DNA of 7,130 nt from Cytophagia bacterium (GTDB lineage: Bacteria; Bacteroidota; Bacteroidia; Cytophagales; Cyclobacteriaceae): the NCBI GenBank assembly GCA_013373005.1, contig JABXIP010000077.1, positions 1 to 7,130 on the forward strand. The letters run 5' to 3'. The notes beneath the pieces were generated by a model. The model saw nothing but the letters and a program-made list of their open reading frames with translations. It searched no databases and had not been told where the DNA came from. Positions 6,784-7,130 of the stretch are shown piece by piece (the stretch's first letter is position 1; every line of letters starts with the position of its first letter). Both the position numbers and the translations under genes were made by a program.

Positions 6784-6869
6784 ATTTGATGTAAGGAAGT
6801 GGTAAAAGATCAAAGCAGGCCTATTTTTCCGGCATGACGTTCTTTTGTTACATCGAACTCACATCAAAT
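6784..6869. repeat. Spaced inverted repeat downstream of the permease gene
   Basis: ATTTGATGT (6784-6792) and ACATCAAAT (6861-6869) are exact reverse complements about 68 bp apart. An alternative partner, TTACATC (6848-6854), matches GATGTAA (6788-6794). The two right-hand copies can compete for the same left arm. I see no gene in the space between. It may be a fold in the permease 3' untranslated region or chance. Confidence 0.3.
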
Positions 6870-6884
6870 ATAGTTTGAAATGTT

Positions 6885-6916
6885 AAAGGTAAGTCCTTAT
6901 GGAGGGCTTGCCTTTT
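6885..6916. terminator. Intrinsic terminator, probably bidirectional, between convergent genes
   Basis: A 12-bp stem is formed by AAAGGTAAGTCC (6885-6896) and GGGCTTGCCTTT (6904-6915) with two G-U wobbles and a 7-nt loop; TTTT ends the right arm (6913-6916). It lies 114 bp after the permease stop and 22 bp after the end of the convergent DsbA-like gene, so it can serve both. The T-tract is short, so efficiency is uncertain. A minor CTCT/AGAG hairpin follows at 6920-6930. Confidence 0.7.
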
Positions 6917-6938
6917 ATGCTCTATTAGAGTTCAGGTT

Positions 6939-7130
6939 CTAACAGTTCCCATCTACATCGCAGCTATCTCCTTGCTCAGGAGAAGTGTTGATGAAAGGAC
7001 TGCTTTCTTCAAACACCTTGCTCAAAGTGCCTTTGAAATGCTCCACCGGCTGAGCACCTGAAATGGCATACTTTCTATCGAACACAAAGAATGGTACACC
7101 TTGAACCCTGATTTGTCTTGCTTCGTCAAT
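6939..7130 (-). CDS. DsbA/FrnE family thiol oxidoreductase, C-terminal part (runs off the right edge)
   Basis: On the minus strand an open frame enters at 7130 and ends with TAG at 6939-6941, giving the last 63 residues of a protein. The fragment begins I-D-E-A-R-Q and continues VQGVPFFVFDRKYAISGAQP, the thioredoxin-fold cis-proline strand and following loop typical of DsbA-like proteins of the FrnE / 2-hydroxychromene-2-carboxylate isomerase-like group: GVPFFV carries the cis-Pro, and KYAISGAQP is the family's usual continuation. The tail ends GDSCDVDGNC, placing two cysteines (C57 and C63 of the fragment) at the extreme C-terminus, a feature shared by many FrnE-like members. The N-terminal active-site C-x-x-C would lie outside the window, so whether this is a redox-active member cannot be seen. 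The likely role is cytosolic disulfide exchange or isomerisation. It is convergent with the permease gene and shares a terminator with it, so no operon link is implied. Confidence 0.85.
   Translation of the reverse strand: MDEARQIRVQGVPFFVFDRKYAISGAQPVEHFKGTLSKVFEESSPFINTSPEQGDSCDVDGNC

Overview
The window looks like chromosomal DNA from a member of the Bacteroidota, most likely a marine-type Cytophagales. I infer this from the moderately AT-rich composition, the near absence of Shine-Dalgarno sequences before the main genes, a TAnnTTTG-type promoter element, a PadR regulator paired with a large MacB/FtsX-like permease carrying an N-terminal prefix domain, and a lipoprotein M13 peptidase. I cannot name a genus from sequence alone. 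I see no rRNA, tRNA, CRISPR array, transposase or phage gene.

Layout from left to right. Positions 1-154 are non-coding as far as I can tell and hold an AT-rich perfect hairpin. Positions 155-2167 (+) encode an exported M13 (neprilysin/PepO-type) zinc metallopeptidase with a lipoprotein signal. Positions 2168-2366 hold a 119-bp palindromic, MITE- or REP-pair-like element (2183-2301) followed by eight T, which probably also ends peptidase transcription. Positions 2367-3638 (+) encode an MFS exporter of the EntS-like group. Positions 3639-3805 are intergenic, with small hairpins, a short direct repeat, a good promoter -7 element (TATGTTTG) and palindromes that could be regulator sites. Positions 3806-4141 (+) encode a PadR-family repressor. 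It overlaps by 8 nt the gene at 4134-6770 (+), an 878-residue ABC-type permease of the MacB/FtsX class. Positions 6885-6916 form a terminator hairpin. Positions 6939-7130 (-) are the C-terminal end of a DsbA/FrnE-family thiol oxidoreductase that runs in from the right edge, convergent with the permease.

The functional core is the PadR-permease pair. The overlap implies one mRNA and coupled translation, and the regulator very probably controls the permease and itself. The permease has no ATPase domain and no ATPase gene is present here, so it must recruit one from elsewhere. The peptidase, the MFS exporter and the DsbA-like protein look like independent neighbours. The most interesting items are the PadR/prefix-domain permease module, the composite palindromic element at 2183-2301, and the altered substrate-binding motif of the M13 peptidase.
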